A DNA stretch of 64,000 nt from Pseudoalteromonas ruthenica (GCF_008808095.1 NZ_CP023396.1:1488001-1552000); one strand, 5' to 3'; positions 1-9,997 are shown, counted from the first letter of the stretch. The notes: generated by a model from the letters alone, not told the origin. Program-made: numbers and translations.

Positions 1-2534
1 TTTTTGAAGTGATCAATATCAATGATCGCTAAGCTTAGAGGTTGTTGTTGCTGTTTAGCTTGCTCAAAATGCGCTATCAACCATTTGTCAAAGGCACGAC
101 GATTCGCCACCCCGGTGAGTTGATCATGCGTCGCTTGATGTTCAAAGGCTTTAGCTTGCTCCGCTAGGCTGCGAGTTTGCGCCTGCACCCTTAGCTTTAA
201 CTGGGCTTCGCTGCGCTTAAGGTGTAAAAAGCGCAAACGATATAGGGTAAATAATGCCAGTGCTAACACCACAATCATTGCGACTTTAAAGCTGAGTGTT
301 TGCCAAAACTTAGGGGTAATGGTGAAATGAAAGCTTGCCGCAGATGCGGGCCATTCGCTATAAGGATAGCGCGCCCGCACATGAAACTCGTAATTACCGG
401 GCGGTAAATTAGTGTATTCGGTCAGTGTGAGGTTACCGCGATTTACCCAGTTATCATCAAAGCCTTTGAGCTTAGTTTGATACTCAATGCGCTCCGGCAT
501 AATAAAGCCTAAACCGGCATAGGCAATAGATAAACGGTCTGCTTCTGAAGGCACCGTTAACGACGTTTTATCAAGGTTAGGTAGGAAGCCTTGCTCATCG
601 TCAAAACCAATACTCTCGATGCTCACCGGCAGTGAGACACTGGCCATACGAACCAACTTCGCTGGGTCGACCACCGCTGCACCGCGCGCTGTCGCAATCC
701 AAACGCTGTCATCATGGTGGCGCACTGCTGGGTATTGGGAGCCGCCGTTGGCTTGTGAGCTAAGCATACCATCACCTTCATCAAATAAGGTGAATTCTAA
801 TTGTGCATCCTCACTATCAAGGGAAGCCATCACATGAGTTTGACTTATGCGGATCACACCCCGGTTACTGGAAAGCCACAAGTGATCATACTTATCGTTT
901 ACAACGGCAAACAGCTTATCAACCGGTAACCCTTGCTCTCGACCGAGCTTGCGCAGGCGATGACTTTGATAATCATAATGGAGCAGCCCGCGATCGGTGG
1001 CCATCCACAGCGCATCATCCTGAACTAAAAACCCAAATGCATAGTCGGCATCGAAATGCTCGCGCAACGGCAAGGTGGTAAATTGCCCTTGGTGATAAAA
1101 AGCGACGCCGACCCCGGTGCCTATCCACAGTCGCTGTTGTTTATCTTGCGCTAGCGCCATAATAAAGTTACCGGGCAGACCTTGTTTATCGGTCAAGATT
1201 GTTACTTCTTCGGCGTTTTTCATACGCACAAGGCCACCCGCAGTGCCAATCCATAACGTGCCGTCAGCTTGCTCGTGAAGGGCCCTTACTTCGTTGCTCG
1301 GCAGACCCGTATCCCGGTTAATCACTGTTGTCAGACGTTGGCCGTCAAAATACATCAACCCGCTGGTATAAGTACCGACATACACACCACCGCGTTGGCT
1401 ACTCGTGAGTGAAAGTACAGAAATGGGCGCATCCAGGGGAGATGAAATTTGCTCCACCTGTCCTTGGGTGTAACGGTTTAAACCGTTACTGGTACCAATG
1501 TAGAGCGCTCCATCAGTGTGCGAGAGCACACTACGCACATAATCTCCTGAGAGTCCGCGTGCGGTATTGACGGTGGTAAAGGGCGCTTGCCGCAAGCGAA
1601 AAAGCCCCCCATTGGTGCCAATCCAAATACTGTGTTCATTATCTTCAAGCAGCGATAAAATGCGATTGCTTGGTAGGCCAACATTGGCATCCAACTTTTC
1701 CAGCCCATACTCGCTGAAGCGAAATACCCCTTGATTGATGGTGCCAAGCCAAATGTCACCACGAAAATCAACCAAAATACTCGACACAGAATCGTCTGCT
1801 AGAGCGTTGTGTAGCAACGTAAATTCATTATTTACATAACGCCATACACCCTGCTCGGTGCCAACCAATAACGCCCCATCACGGTCTTCAGCCAACGAAT
1901 AAATGGCGCCGGTAATAGCGCTGTTATCGCCCTCAACACCATGCATGGCTCCGTCTTCATAGTAATAAAGGCCGTTATTTGTTGCTGCCCAAATTCGCCC
2001 TTCTTGTTGCTCGAAGACTTGATAGGCACTGACATTAGGCAGCAAATTTTGCTCGTCGCCCTGTTGTGTTCTGCGCACCAAACCGCCATCTTCTAGCGCC
2101 AGCCATAAGGCGCCATCACCACTGCGCACGGCAAAATTCACCATCGGTTGTGCCGGTTTAAGTGCTTGCCAACGCTCGCGCTCGACCACGCTGATCCCAC
2201 CCCGAGAGCCAGCTACATAGAGCTGCTGAGTCGCTTTATCGACATTGAGGCTGCGGATCCCTGAATCGGGCAACCCGGTGAGAACGCCGCGAGTAAAAAG
2301 CTTAAAAGTGCGGCCATTAAAACGGGCAACACCTTCCCATGTCCCCACCCAGACATAACCATCGGGAGTTTGAGCTAGGGCATTGACACTGTTGTGAGGC
2401 AAACCATCACGGGTATCCCAGGTTTCGGCAAAGTAGTGACTTAGGGGAACATTACTAGGAATGTTTTTTGGGACTTGATTGGCGAAACTGCTTAGGCTTA
2501 ACAGTGAAATAGCTAAATAAAGGATGATTTTCAC
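1..2534 (-). CDS. Two-component-propeller (Reg_prop/Y_Y_Y) diguanylate cyclase, 3' end cut by window
   Basis: Seen: an open frame of about 844 codons running off the left edge. It starts with GTG at 2534 and a signal-like N-terminus (VKIILYLAISLLSLSSFAN). Next comes a long series of propeller repeats of Reg_prop type (for example WDTRDGLPHNSVNALAQ then DGYVWVGTWEGVARF), a Y_Y_Y-like domain encoded near 330-600, a membrane segment near 240-290, a short coiled coil, and the start of a GGDEF domain (HDQLTGVANRRAFD, IDIDHFK). Family knowledge: such proteins sense a periplasmic ligand and make cyclic-di-GMP in the cytoplasm. The GGDEF active-site loop lies outside the window, so catalytic competence cannot be judged. 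No strong ribosome binding site precedes the GTG. Confidence 0.85.
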   Translation of the reverse strand, partial: MKIILYLAISLLSLSSFANQVPKNIPSNVPLSHYFAETWDTRDGLPHNSVNALAQTPDGYVWVGTWEGVARFNGRTFKLFTRGVLTGLPDSGIRSLNVDKATQQLYVAGSRGGISVVERERWQALKPAQPMVNFAVRSGDGALWLALEDGGLVRRTQQGDEQNLLPNVSAYQVFEQQEGRIWAATNNGLYYYEDGAMHGVEGDNSAITGAIYSLAEDRDGALLVGTEQGVWRYVNNEFTLLHNALADDSVSSILVDFRGDIWLGTINQGVFRFSEYGLEKLDANVGLPSNRILSLLEDNEHSIWIGTNGGLFRLRQAPFTTVNTARGLSGDYVRSVLSHTDGALYIGTSNGLNRYTQGQVEQISSPLDAPISVLSLTSSQRGGVYVGTYTSGLMYFDGQRLTTVINRDTGLPSNEVRALHEQADGTLWIGTAGGLVRMKNAEEVTILTDKQGLPGNFIMALAQDKQQRLWIGTGVGVAFYHQGQFTTLPLREHFDADYAFGFLVQDDALWMATDRGLLHYDYQSHRLRKLGREQGLPVDKLFAVVNDKYDHLWLSSNRGVIRISQTHVMASLDSEDAQLEFTLFDEGDGMLSSQANGGSQYPAVRHHDDSVWIATARGAAVVDPAKLVRMASVSLPVSIESIGFDDEQGFLPNLDKTSLTVPSEADRLSIAYAGLGFIMPERIEYQTKLKGFDDNWVNRGNLTLTEYTNLPPGNYEFHVRARYPYSEWPASAASFHFTITPKFWQTLSFKVAMIVVLALALFTLYRLRFLHLKRSEAQLKLRVQAQTRSLAEQAKAFEHQATHDQLTGVANRRAFDKWLIAHFEQAKQQQQPLSLAIIDIDHFK

Positions 2535-2707
2535 AGCAGCGCGCCTACGTCTTTTTTATTATTACGTTTTATTCTACTTCAAACACATAAAATAACAATT
2601 AGCTTGAGCCAAATCGCTTACAACTAATAACAATAGGCACTATAACGCCCATCAATAAGAACTTAACCTTTTGAATTAAAATATAAACTTCTAGTGAAGA
2701 TACTGTA

Positions 2708-2732
2708 GATAGCGCCGTAGACCGGCGCTATC
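2708..2732 (-). terminator. Hairpin downstream of the LasA-like gene
   Basis: A perfect 10-bp inverted repeat (GATAGCGCCG and its complement) with a 5-nt loop lies just after the stop codon of the M23 peptidase gene. The following minus-strand sequence is not clearly T-rich, so it may be an imperfect terminator or an mRNA-stabilising stem. Confidence 0.5.
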
Positions 2733-2740
2733 CGTTCGCA

Positions 2741-3948
2741 CTAGCGATACAAGCGCTGCCACGCACAGGTTTTATAACCGTTCCGCTCAAAGTAAAAGTT
2801 GTAGCAATTATCGTCATAGTTGTAATTACCCACATCAATACGATAACCACTAATATAGCGATTTTGTAGGCTCACATATTGGCCATTATACAGCAGTGAA
2901 AAATGCACATGTGGTCCCGTTGACTGACCACCCTGACACAGCGCAGTACTTTGATTGTTAGCATAGCGCCCTATCCAACTCCCTGCGGAAATATAATCAC
3001 CGGAGTTAAATTGCAACGCATCCATATGGTAGTAGTTGGTCGCATAGCCACTTGGATGAGTGATGCGAATATTACATTGCGAATAACGTGTAACAGTGCC
3101 CTCATGGGCCGCTTGCACCCAAGGTGTATTGCTGCCCCATCCCCCAGAGCCATTATTAAAGTCTAACGAGGAATACGGATACCCAGAGCCGGTGTTAGAG
3201 TGTGCCCCCCCCCACTGAACCAAGCATAGCCACTTGGCCACGGAAGATTCATACTAAAAGCTACCTGAGCTTGAGGCTGCGCACTGAGCGCTTGGCGCTG
3301 TGGGGCTGATACCTGCTTTTGCGTCAGTTGTATTGATGGTTTCCCGGTCACAACCTCATAGGCACTCATCAATGCGGTGATCTTCTTACCCTTACGCGGG
3401 CGGCGCGGACCCACTGGCTTTTGCCGCATAATAAACATATCGACCAACGCAAAGCTGGCGACATCTTGATTAAACTGCTGGCTGCTTTGTGCGAAGCGTT
3501 TATAGGCATAAAAGGTATGGCTGAGCCGGTTAGTGACATCGCGAAGCTGCGCTTCAAATCCGACTTCATCACTCAAATCAGCGAAAGGCCTTTGCATTGC
3601 CTCGGCAGTGGGGTTAGTGACTAGTTGGCTCTGCTGCTCCATTAATGCTAATAACAGCTCTGGGTTGATACTGGCGTAGCCAGCGAAATGCAGTATCGCT
3701 TCTTGCTTTGCTTGTAATTCGCTATTCAGCCCAGCGAAGAAATTAGTCCAATCCCGCGCTGCCAGGGCGTTATTAAAAACAAACTGTTCATCGGCAATAA
3801 GCGCTTCGCTGTGTAAATCAATCAGCGCCATATCTTGCTTGGCTACAATACGCTCGGGTAACTGAGCATGCTCTGCATGCACCGAAAAGCTCAATAGTGT
3901 TGTTGCACCGGCGCAGGCTATGCCGGTGAGTATGGTGTTCAATTTCAT
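2741..3948 (-). pseudogene. LasA-like M23 metalloendopeptidase precursor, frameshifted at a C9 tract
   Basis: Two adjacent frames together give one protein close to Pseudomonas aeruginosa LasA (staphylolysin). The N-terminal frame starts at ATG 3948 (GAGGG ribosome site 7 nt away) with a signal peptide (MKLNTILTGIACAGATTLLS) and a pro-region of about 200 residues. The C-terminal frame carries the mature domain: GAHSNTGSGYPYSSLD (zinc His and Asp, same spacing as LasA), NYYHMD (catalytic His) and GPHVHFSLLYNG (third zinc ligand). The break is the run of nine C at 3205-3213. Seven (or ten) would restore the frame, and seven gives the LasA spacing. Length when repaired is about 402 residues, near LasA preproprotein size. 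Family role: secreted cleavage of glycine-rich peptides in foreign cell walls. A sequencing length error is more likely than true loss. Confidence 0.85.
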
Positions 3949-4015
3949 CTTTGTTCCCTCTATCGTTATCATGTCCCGTATGTGGGAATACTCACTATAG
4001 ATCTATAAAGGGAAC

Positions 4016-4048
4016 AAATGTAAATTTAATGTTTAAATATTTACATTT
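4016..4048. promoter_or_regulatory. AT-rich inverted repeat upstream of the LasA-like gene
   Basis: AAATGTAAAT at 4016-4025 is perfectly repeated in inverse at 4039-4048 around a 13-nt AT-rich spacer. It lies 70-100 bp upstream of the M23 peptidase start and directly after the CAT-like stop codon. It could be an operator or a weak terminator. A closely similar string occurs upstream of the other secreted protease locus (52444-52464). Confidence 0.3.
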
Positions 4049-4051
4049 AAA

Positions 4052-4705
4052 TCACAAATAATCCGAAGGATTATGCATCATTTCCTGCAATACTTGAATA
4101 TATTTTGCACTATGCAGACCATCCATCAGTGCATGATGCACATCCAGGGCTAAAGGCATACAACCTGAAACTTTATCATATTGCCCCAACACCACTTTAG
4201 GAATACCGTGAGTAGCACCCAAACAAGTAGCGTGAGAAAAACTACTAAATTGTAACCACGGCAATACCGATACATGCAGCACATCGGCGCGCCCTTCGGT
4301 GTGCGCGAAAGCCTCACTAAACAAAGGCTCAGACGCAGCACGGGCTTTTTCTTCGCGCATACGCTGGGCGTAAGTTGTATAACATGGCGTGTCATCGAGA
4401 TAACTAAAACGAAAGCTGTCATCCTCGGCCAGTTGCACCACACTCATCGTCACTTGCTGATAATGCACGGGCTGATCATCAACAATACGTAGCCCCATTG
4501 GCCAATATTGCTGCGCGCTTTTGTGCACCAAATAAATGTAAGCACTAAAAAAGGACAAAGCCTGCGCTTGGCAGTATGCAAATAACAGCCGTGCGTCTAG
4601 GCGCACACACACATTGAAGTAGGGTTGCTGAAAATCTTTGAAAAAGGCAAAGTGCTGTGCACGCGGCCACTGCTGGAGGTCCACTTGCGTGGCGGGATAA
4701 GGCAT
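4052..4705 (-). CDS. Chloramphenicol acetyltransferase-like (CatA-type) acetyltransferase
   Basis: 217 residues, the usual length of type A chloramphenicol acetyltransferases (CAT). The catalytic motif HxxxDG is present as HHALMDGLH, with His191 as the expected base and Asp195. Other family landmarks are the N-terminal DLQQWPRAQHFAFF, the central SFFSAYIYLVHK and a WLQFSSFSH segment in the place of CAT's WVSFTSF. Known for the family: acetyl-CoA-dependent O-acetylation in a trimer. Whether this chromosomal, divergent member acts on chloramphenicol is unknown; housekeeping CAT-like proteins of unknown substrate are common. Start ATG 4705. It lies between the LasA-like gene and leucine dehydrogenase on the same strand but behind a terminator (4721-4748), so it has its own promoter. 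Confidence 0.8.
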   Translation of the reverse strand: MPYPATQVDLQQWPRAQHFAFFKDFQQPYFNVCVRLDARLLFAYCQAQALSFFSAYIYLVHKSAQQYWPMGLRIVDDQPVHYQQVTMSVVQLAEDDSFRFSYLDDTPCYTTYAQRMREEKARAASEPLFSEAFAHTEGRADVLHVSVLPWLQFSSFSHATCLGATHGIPKVVLGQYDKVSGCMPLALDVHHALMDGLHSAKYIQVLQEMMHNPSDYL

Positions 4706-4720
4706 TATCTACTCGACAAC

Positions 4721-4748
4721 AAAAAAGGCATGCCCGAAAGCATGCCTT
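4721..4748 (-). terminator. Rho-independent terminator of leucine dehydrogenase
   Basis: AAGGCATGC and its exact complement form a 9-bp stem with a 6-nt loop, followed on the minus strand by six T (4721-4726). It sits about 45 bp after the stop codon at 4792. Confidence 0.85.
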
Positions 4749-4791
4749 AATCTGATATTAGGAGCAATAAAATGCGCCTAAACGCTGAGTA

Positions 4792-5832
4792 CTAAAGACC
4801 CTGAGCGATGATCTCTTCTGCCAGTTTATCAGCGATAACATGCGTTGATACCTGCTCTTTTTCCGAGCGTTGGAAAATCTCCAGCAAAGTATCAAAGATG
4901 CCTTCAACGTGCTTAGTCGCATCGTCAGCATTATAGCCTTGTGGCTTGGTTTCGTAATAGACGTTGATGATGCCGCCGGCGTTAATAACGTAGTCTGGCG
5001 CATAGAGCATGCCTTTTTCACGAATGATCTCACCATGACGAGGCTCCGCTAACTGGTTGTTAGCACAACCGGCAATAATCGTAGCCTTAATACGCGGAAT
5101 GGTGTTGTCATTAATGGTCGCTCCTAGCGCACAAGGTGCGTATACATCCACATCCAGGTCATAAATGTCGTCAATACCCACAGCTGTGGCATTGAAGTCA
5201 TTGACTACACGCGCTACCGACTGCTCGTTAATATCGGTCACGAATAGCTCTGCACCAGCGTTATGCAAATGTTTACATAGGTCGTAGGCCACAGCGCCTA
5301 GGCCCTGTACCGCCACTTTCACACCTTCAAGGTTTTGATGACCGTGCTTGTGTTGAAAAGCCGCTTTAATACCTAGGAAAGTACCTAAAGCAGTAAACGG
5401 CGACGGATTACCACTTTTACCTTCCAAGCCCATTACATAGTTTGTTTCTTGGTGCATCATCATGACATCACCGGTGGTGATGTTGACATCTTCAGCAGAA
5501 TAGTAACTTCCACCTAAACGCTCTAGTTGCTTACCAAAAGCACGAAATAGTGCTTCTGATTTAATGCTTTTTGCATCGCCGATGATCACAGATTTACCGC
5601 CACCGAAAGGCAAACGCGCCACAGCGTTCTTGTAAGTCATGCCTTTGGAAAGACGTAGTACGTCGGTAACGGCTTCTTCATCACTGGCATAGTTCCACAA
5701 CCGGCAACCGCCCACAGCCGGGCCTAGGTTAGTGTTGTGTACGGCAATAATTGCCTTTAGGCCGGATTCTTTATCACTACAAAAAACCACTTGCTCGTGG
5801 TTATCGAAATCAACTTGATTAAAAACAGCCAC
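4792..5832 (-). CDS. ldh: Leucine (branched-chain amino acid) dehydrogenase
   Basis: 346 residues of the Glu/Leu/Phe/Val dehydrogenase family. The catalytic signature GMTYKNAVARLPFGGGKS places Lys68 and Lys80 exactly as in Bacillus leucine dehydrogenase, and the Rossmann NAD-binding segment VAVQGLGAVAYDLC follows near residue 170. It oxidatively deaminates leucine, valine and isoleucine to 2-oxo acids with NAD+, in the cytoplasm, the first step of branched-chain amino-acid breakdown. The start is GTG at 5832 with a GGAG site 7 nt upstream. Single gene with its own terminator. Phe or Val dehydrogenase activity cannot be excluded from sequence. Confidence 0.9.
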   Translation of the reverse strand: MAVFNQVDFDNHEQVVFCSDKESGLKAIIAVHNTNLGPAVGGCRLWNYASDEEAVTDVLRLSKGMTYKNAVARLPFGGGKSVIIGDAKSIKSEALFRAFGKQLERLGGSYYSAEDVNITTGDVMMMHQETNYVMGLEGKSGNPSPFTALGTFLGIKAAFQHKHGHQNLEGVKVAVQGLGAVAYDLCKHLHNAGAELFVTDINEQSVARVVNDFNATAVGIDDIYDLDVDVYAPCALGATINDNTIPRIKATIIAGCANNQLAEPRHGEIIREKGMLYAPDYVINAGGIINVYYETKPQGYNADDATKHVEGIFDTLLEIFQRSEKEQVSTHVIADKLAEEIIAQGL

Positions 5833-6197
5833 TGTTATTCTCCGAACTTGTTACCCTACTTGGGTGCGCTGAAATTGCCGCAGACTCTATCACTAAGTGC
5901 TGTGCCTTACCACTATATAAGATGATAAAACCACGCATTTCGTTTGTGGTTGAATTTCTATTCACACATAGAGCAGTAAGTGAATATTTAATTCAAAATA
6001 TGGTTAAATTAACGAACTTTAAACTATAACCAATCACCCTATGTACCACCTTTATCCACGCCCATCTGACGTTTACGTTAACGGCAATACCTATGTAAAT
6101 ATTTTAATACGCTGGGCGGGAATGTCGAGTTTCAAGGAGGACGGGCGCTGCCAGTCTAATCACCGGCGACGCCCTTAACTGGTCAGAGCAGAACTTA
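5833..6197. other. Intergenic region, no gene seen
   Basis: 365 bp, AT-rich in 5880-6060. It should hold the leucine dehydrogenase promoter (a TATAGT-like -10 on the minus strand near 5920) and the end of the S9 peptidase transcript (imperfect GC-rich stem near 6145-6176). No reading frame with coding character was found. Confidence 0.5.
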
Positions 6198-8261
6198 TTA
6201 TTGTTCGCTCTGTGGCTGGGTGTACTTTGCCATCCACGCAAATACTTGCTGATACCAGTGAATTAAATTATCAGGGTTATGGATCCAATGATTTTCCTCA
6301 GGGTAGACCACCAGCCGCGAGTCGATGCCCTTGCGTTGCAAGGTGGTAAACGCCCCTAAACTTTGCGCATATGGTACGCGGTAGTCTTTAAGGCCTTGAG
6401 TCACTAACATCGGTGTTTGCCAATTGGCGACGAAGTTAGCCGGGTTATACTTACTGTAATCCCCGTCTTTCGCCCAAAACGGGCCGCCCATTTCATGCTC
6501 AGCAAACCACAACTCTTCGGTGCTTTGGTGGAAGCTTGGCATATCAAATAAGCCCGCATGATTAACCAAACAGTTAAAGCCTTTAGGCCAATTTCCGGCA
6601 ATCCAGTTCATCATGTAACCGCCGTAGGAGGCTCCGAGGGCACAGCCGTTGTTAATGTCTAACCAGGCATAATTATCGCCCACGTAATCGAGACCTTTTT
6701 GTAGGTCTTGCAGCGGCTTACCTCCCCAATCGCGGGAAATAGAGTTGGTAAACGCTTGGCCATAGCCCACCGAGCCGTGAAAATCGATCATCACTACGCC
6801 ATAGCCTTGCGCCGCCCAAAGCTGAGCATTCCAACGACTGTGGAACATATTGCCGAACGAGCCTTGCGGACCCCCATGGACTAAAAATGCCAGTGGATAG
6901 CGCTTGTTAGCATCGAACTGGGCCGGCTTAACAAGATAACCATATACCTGTTCATCGTTGGCACCACTGAAGCTAAACTGCTCTACGTCACCTAAAGTCA
7001 CATCAGCCATTTTTTCTTTATTAACATCACTTAACTGCATTAAGCCGCTGCCATCGCGATTAATACGATAGAGCTCTTTCGGTGAATTCAGAGCATGGCG
7101 AGAAAACACGATTTGCTCGCCTACAACCTGCACGTCACCGACATAGCCATCGCTGAACACGCTACGGATATCGCCAAACCCGGTGCTGATTTCAAATAAG
7201 CTGGTCTGACCTAAATCTTTGGCGGTGGCATAAATAGCACGGCCATTGGCACCGAATTGGAAGCTGCTCACACTGCGATCCCACTGTGGTGCCAGTGCTT
7301 TGTTCTCACCAGTGCGCAAATCTAGCAACTGCAAAGTGAACTTGTCTGATTCAAAGCCTGGTTTTGTCGTCGCTTTATAGGCAAGGTAACGGCCGTCAGC
7401 GGAGAACTGCGGCGCTGCATCCCAAGCTTTGTTTGCTTCGGTGAGGTTGCGAATAGAGCCGCCTTCGATAGCCACTTCAAATAAATCGAAGTTTGTGCTC
7501 CAAGCATTATCCGGGGCTTTAACCTTAGCGCTGAAAACCACCTTGGTGCCATCAGGGCTAATTGCCACTTCTTCCATGCCGGAAAAAGGCTTAGCAGGCA
7601 CATCGGTTTGCCACTGTGGGGTGATGTCTTTAACGTCGGTGATCACTTTGTCAGCAAGTTTAGCACTAAATAGATGACGTACTTTATCGTCATTCCAGTG
7701 ATCCCAATGCCGCACCATTAAACTGTCATAGACTTGGCCGTTATGGGCCGGTGGATTGGCATCGCGCTCGATAGTGCACGCCAAGGTATCACACTCGGGA
7801 TACACATCTAAGCTCAGTACCACGGATTGGTTGTCAGAACTTAAGGTGTAACCCTCGATATCCATGGGTAAGTTGGTAACGGGGCGCGCTTCTCCGCCGC
7901 TAAGGGGCAGTCGCCACAGCTGATTGGAGCCCGAGCGGGATGATAAAAAGTAGATAGCTTGGCCGTCGCTAGAAAAGCGTACCGCTGTTTCACTGCTGCT
8001 GTCATAGGTTAACCGTGTCGCTTTCGCTAAATTGGCCGAGCCAGCATAACTGCTGCTCACTGCTGATAAGGGCTGCAGATATAAATCGCTGCCCTCGGGC
8101 GTTTTTACACCGTAAACAAGCTGCCTTCCATCACTGGATACCGCCACACTGTGCACTTTATTGAGCTGAGTTAGTTTTTCAACGCTGAGTACTTCAGCCT
8201 GGGCGCTCAGCGCTGAGCCGCCAAGCAACATCACACTGAGGATAGAATTTATTGTTGTCAT
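6198..8261 (-). CDS. S9 family prolyl oligopeptidase-type serine peptidase, secreted
   Basis: 687 residues with a cleavable signal peptide (MTTINSILSVMLLGGSALSAQA). Residues about 30-420 form a WD40/PD40-like propeller (repeats such as VSSDGRQLVYG, FSSDGQAIYFLSS, FSADGRYLAYK). The C-terminal alpha/beta-hydrolase domain has the triad Ser545 (GASYGGY), Asp626 (LKDYRVPY) and His658 (ENHWIH). Family: acylaminoacyl- or dipeptidyl-peptidases that act on short peptides, here in the periplasm. Start ATG 8261 with GGAG 7 nt upstream; it lies directly behind the fumarase terminator. The repeat boundary at 6634 cuts this gene two codons before Ser545, so the second copy lacks the whole catalytic triad. 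Confidence 0.92.
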   Translation of the reverse strand: MTTINSILSVMLLGGSALSAQAEVLSVEKLTQLNKVHSVAVSSDGRQLVYGVKTPEGSDLYLQPLSAVSSSYAGSANLAKATRLTYDSSSETAVRFSSDGQAIYFLSSRSGSNQLWRLPLSGGEARPVTNLPMDIEGYTLSSDNQSVVLSLDVYPECDTLACTIERDANPPAHNGQVYDSLMVRHWDHWNDDKVRHLFSAKLADKVITDVKDITPQWQTDVPAKPFSGMEEVAISPDGTKVVFSAKVKAPDNAWSTNFDLFEVAIEGGSIRNLTEANKAWDAAPQFSADGRYLAYKATTKPGFESDKFTLQLLDLRTGENKALAPQWDRSVSSFQFGANGRAIYATAKDLGQTSLFEISTGFGDIRSVFSDGYVGDVQVVGEQIVFSRHALNSPKELYRINRDGSGLMQLSDVNKEKMADVTLGDVEQFSFSGANDEQVYGYLVKPAQFDANKRYPLAFLVHGGPQGSFGNMFHSRWNAQLWAAQGYGVVMIDFHGSVGYGQAFTNSISRDWGGKPLQDLQKGLDYVGDNYAWLDINNGCALGASYGGYMMNWIAGNWPKGFNCLVNHAGLFDMPSFHQSTEELWFAEHEMGGPFWAKDGDYSKYNPANFVANWQTPMLVTQGLKDYRVPYAQSLGAFTTLQRKGIDSRLVVYPEENHWIHNPDNLIHWYQQVFAWMAKYTQPQSEQ

Positions 8262-8274
8262 TGTTTCACTCCAT

Positions 8275-8296
8275 AAAAAAGAGCGCCAAGGCGCCC
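8275..8296 (-). terminator. Terminator of fumarase
   Basis: GGGCGC/GCGCTC stem (one mismatch) with a CAAG loop, followed on the minus strand by six T; 20 bp after the fumarase stop codon. Confidence 0.8.
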
Positions 8297-8316
8297 TTCT
8301 TAACCGAACCGATGCA

Positions 8317-9843
8317 TTACTTCAACGCACCATCCAATTCTTCAATTTTTGCTTTCCAAATTGCTGGACCTTGGGTGTGAGCATTTGCTCCTTCGCTGTC
8401 CACGGCCACAGTGACCGGCATATCTTCCACTTCAAATTCGTAGATAGCTTCCATACCTAAGTCCTCAAATGCCACCACGCGGGCCTTTTTAATCGCTTTG
8501 GCGACCAGGTAAGCGGCGCCGCCAACAGCCATTAAGTATACCGCCTTGTTGTCTTTTATTGAGGCAACTGTAGCTGGACCGCGTTCAGCCTTACCAATCA
8601 TGCCAATAAGGCCGGTTTTCTCTAGCATCACGTCGGTGAATTTATCCATACGGGTCGAGGTAGTGGGTCCTGCGGGGCCGACGACTTCATCGCCCACCGC
8701 ATCCACAGGGCCCACGTAGTAAATAAATTTATTGGTAAAGTCAACCCCCTCAGGCAAGCCTTCACCGCTTTCAATCATTCCTTGCAAACGCTTGTGGGCC
8801 GCATCACGACCAGTCAGAATTTTACCGCTAAGCAGCACGGTTTCACCCATCTTCCAGTCTTGGATATCATCCTTGTTAAGGGTATCAAGATTAACGCGAC
8901 GGGTGTCTTCGCCTACTTCCCAGGTCACTTCTGGCCAGTCTTCTAGTTTCGGCGGCTGCAAATCGGCGGGACCCGAGCCATCAAGAGTAAAGTGCACATG
9001 ACGAGTCGCCGCACAGTTGGGGATCATCACCACAGGCTTTGACGCCGCATGAGTGGGCGCGGTCTTCACCTTTACGTCTACGACGGTGGTTAAACCACCG
9101 AGCCCCTGGGCACCAATACCGAGCTTGTTAGCTCGCTCAAAAATCTCCAAGCGCATTTTCTCTTCGGTCGTTTCAGCCCCTCGTTCGATCAGCTCATGAA
9201 TATCCACAGGGTCCATCAACGACTCTTTGGCCAATACCGCTGCTTTTTCCGCAGTGCCGCCAATACCGATACCTAACATACCCGGTGGACACCAACCAGC
9301 GCCCATTGTTGGTAAGGTTTTTTCTACCCACTCGGCAACATCATCGGAAGGGTTCAACATCACCATCTTGGTTTTGTTCTCAGAGCCGCCGCCTTTAGCC
9401 GCAATCATCACTTCTACTTCATTGCCTGGCACCATATCAATGTGCACCACGGACGGGGTGTTATCTTTGGTATTTTTTCGACTGCCAGCAGGGTCGGCAA
9501 CAATCGATGCACGCAACGGGTTATCTGGATTGGTGTAGGCACGACGCGTTCCCTCATCCACCATTTGCTGCACCGTCATGTCGGTTTGATCCCACCGCAC
9601 ATCCATACCAACTTTAACAAAACAAGTAACAATGCCGGTATCTTGGCACAGTGGGCGTTTGCCCTCGGCAGACATACGAGAATTAATAAGGATCTGCGCA
9701 ATGGCGTCTTTGGCCGCCTTGCTTTGCTCTTTGTTATAGGCTTTTTCTAAAGCTTGAACAAAGTCTAGCGGGTGATAAAAAGAAATATACTGCAGCGCAT
9801 CGGCAATGCTGTCGATAAAATCTTGCTGGCGAATAGTGCTCAT
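8317..9843 (-). CDS. Fumarate hydratase class I, iron-sulfur type
   Basis: 508 residues, the length of single-chain class I fumarases (FumA/FumB type), with both the alpha-like N-terminal part and the beta-like C-terminal part (GPTTSTRMD, VGGAAYLVAKAI). Cysteine motifs PLCQDTG, GWCPPG and IPNCAATRH can supply ligands for the 4Fe-4S cluster. It interconverts fumarate and L-malate in the TCA cycle, in the cytoplasm; this class is oxygen sensitive. Start ATG 9843, own terminator at 8275-8296, divergent from pabB across about 150 bp that must hold both promoters. The duplicate at 25521-27043 is broken by five single-base deletions. Confidence 0.93.
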   Translation of the reverse strand: MSTIRQQDFIDSIADALQYISFYHPLDFVQALEKAYNKEQSKAAKDAIAQILINSRMSAEGKRPLCQDTGIVTCFVKVGMDVRWDQTDMTVQQMVDEGTRRAYTNPDNPLRASIVADPAGSRKNTKDNTPSVVHIDMVPGNEVEVMIAAKGGGSENKTKMVMLNPSDDVAEWVEKTLPTMGAGWCPPGMLGIGIGGTAEKAAVLAKESLMDPVDIHELIERGAETTEEKMRLEIFERANKLGIGAQGLGGLTTVVDVKVKTAPTHAASKPVVMIPNCAATRHVHFTLDGSGPADLQPPKLEDWPEVTWEVGEDTRRVNLDTLNKDDIQDWKMGETVLLSGKILTGRDAAHKRLQGMIESGEGLPEGVDFTNKFIYYVGPVDAVGDEVVGPAGPTTSTRMDKFTDVMLEKTGLIGMIGKAERGPATVASIKDNKAVYLMAVGGAAYLVAKAIKKARVVAFEDLGMEAIYEFEVEDMPVTVAVDSEGANAHTQGPAIWKAKIEELDGALK

Positions 9844-9997
9844 GATTAATCCTTCCTACTGGGTCACACCTTCAGTTAATACATAAGTCGGTGCGACGAC
9901 TCGGTGACGTGTGCACGGTTAGACCGCGTCTTCTGATAAAGTGTAACTTATGATAACCTCCCTGCCCGTTTCGGGCTAGTTCTTCGAGTTGAAGATA

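Noticed and set aside
4052..4705. Acquired chloramphenicol resistance gene
   Set aside because: Catalytic motif and length fit CAT, but no mobile element, integron or unusual composition surrounds it; a native acetyltransferase of unknown substrate is as likely.
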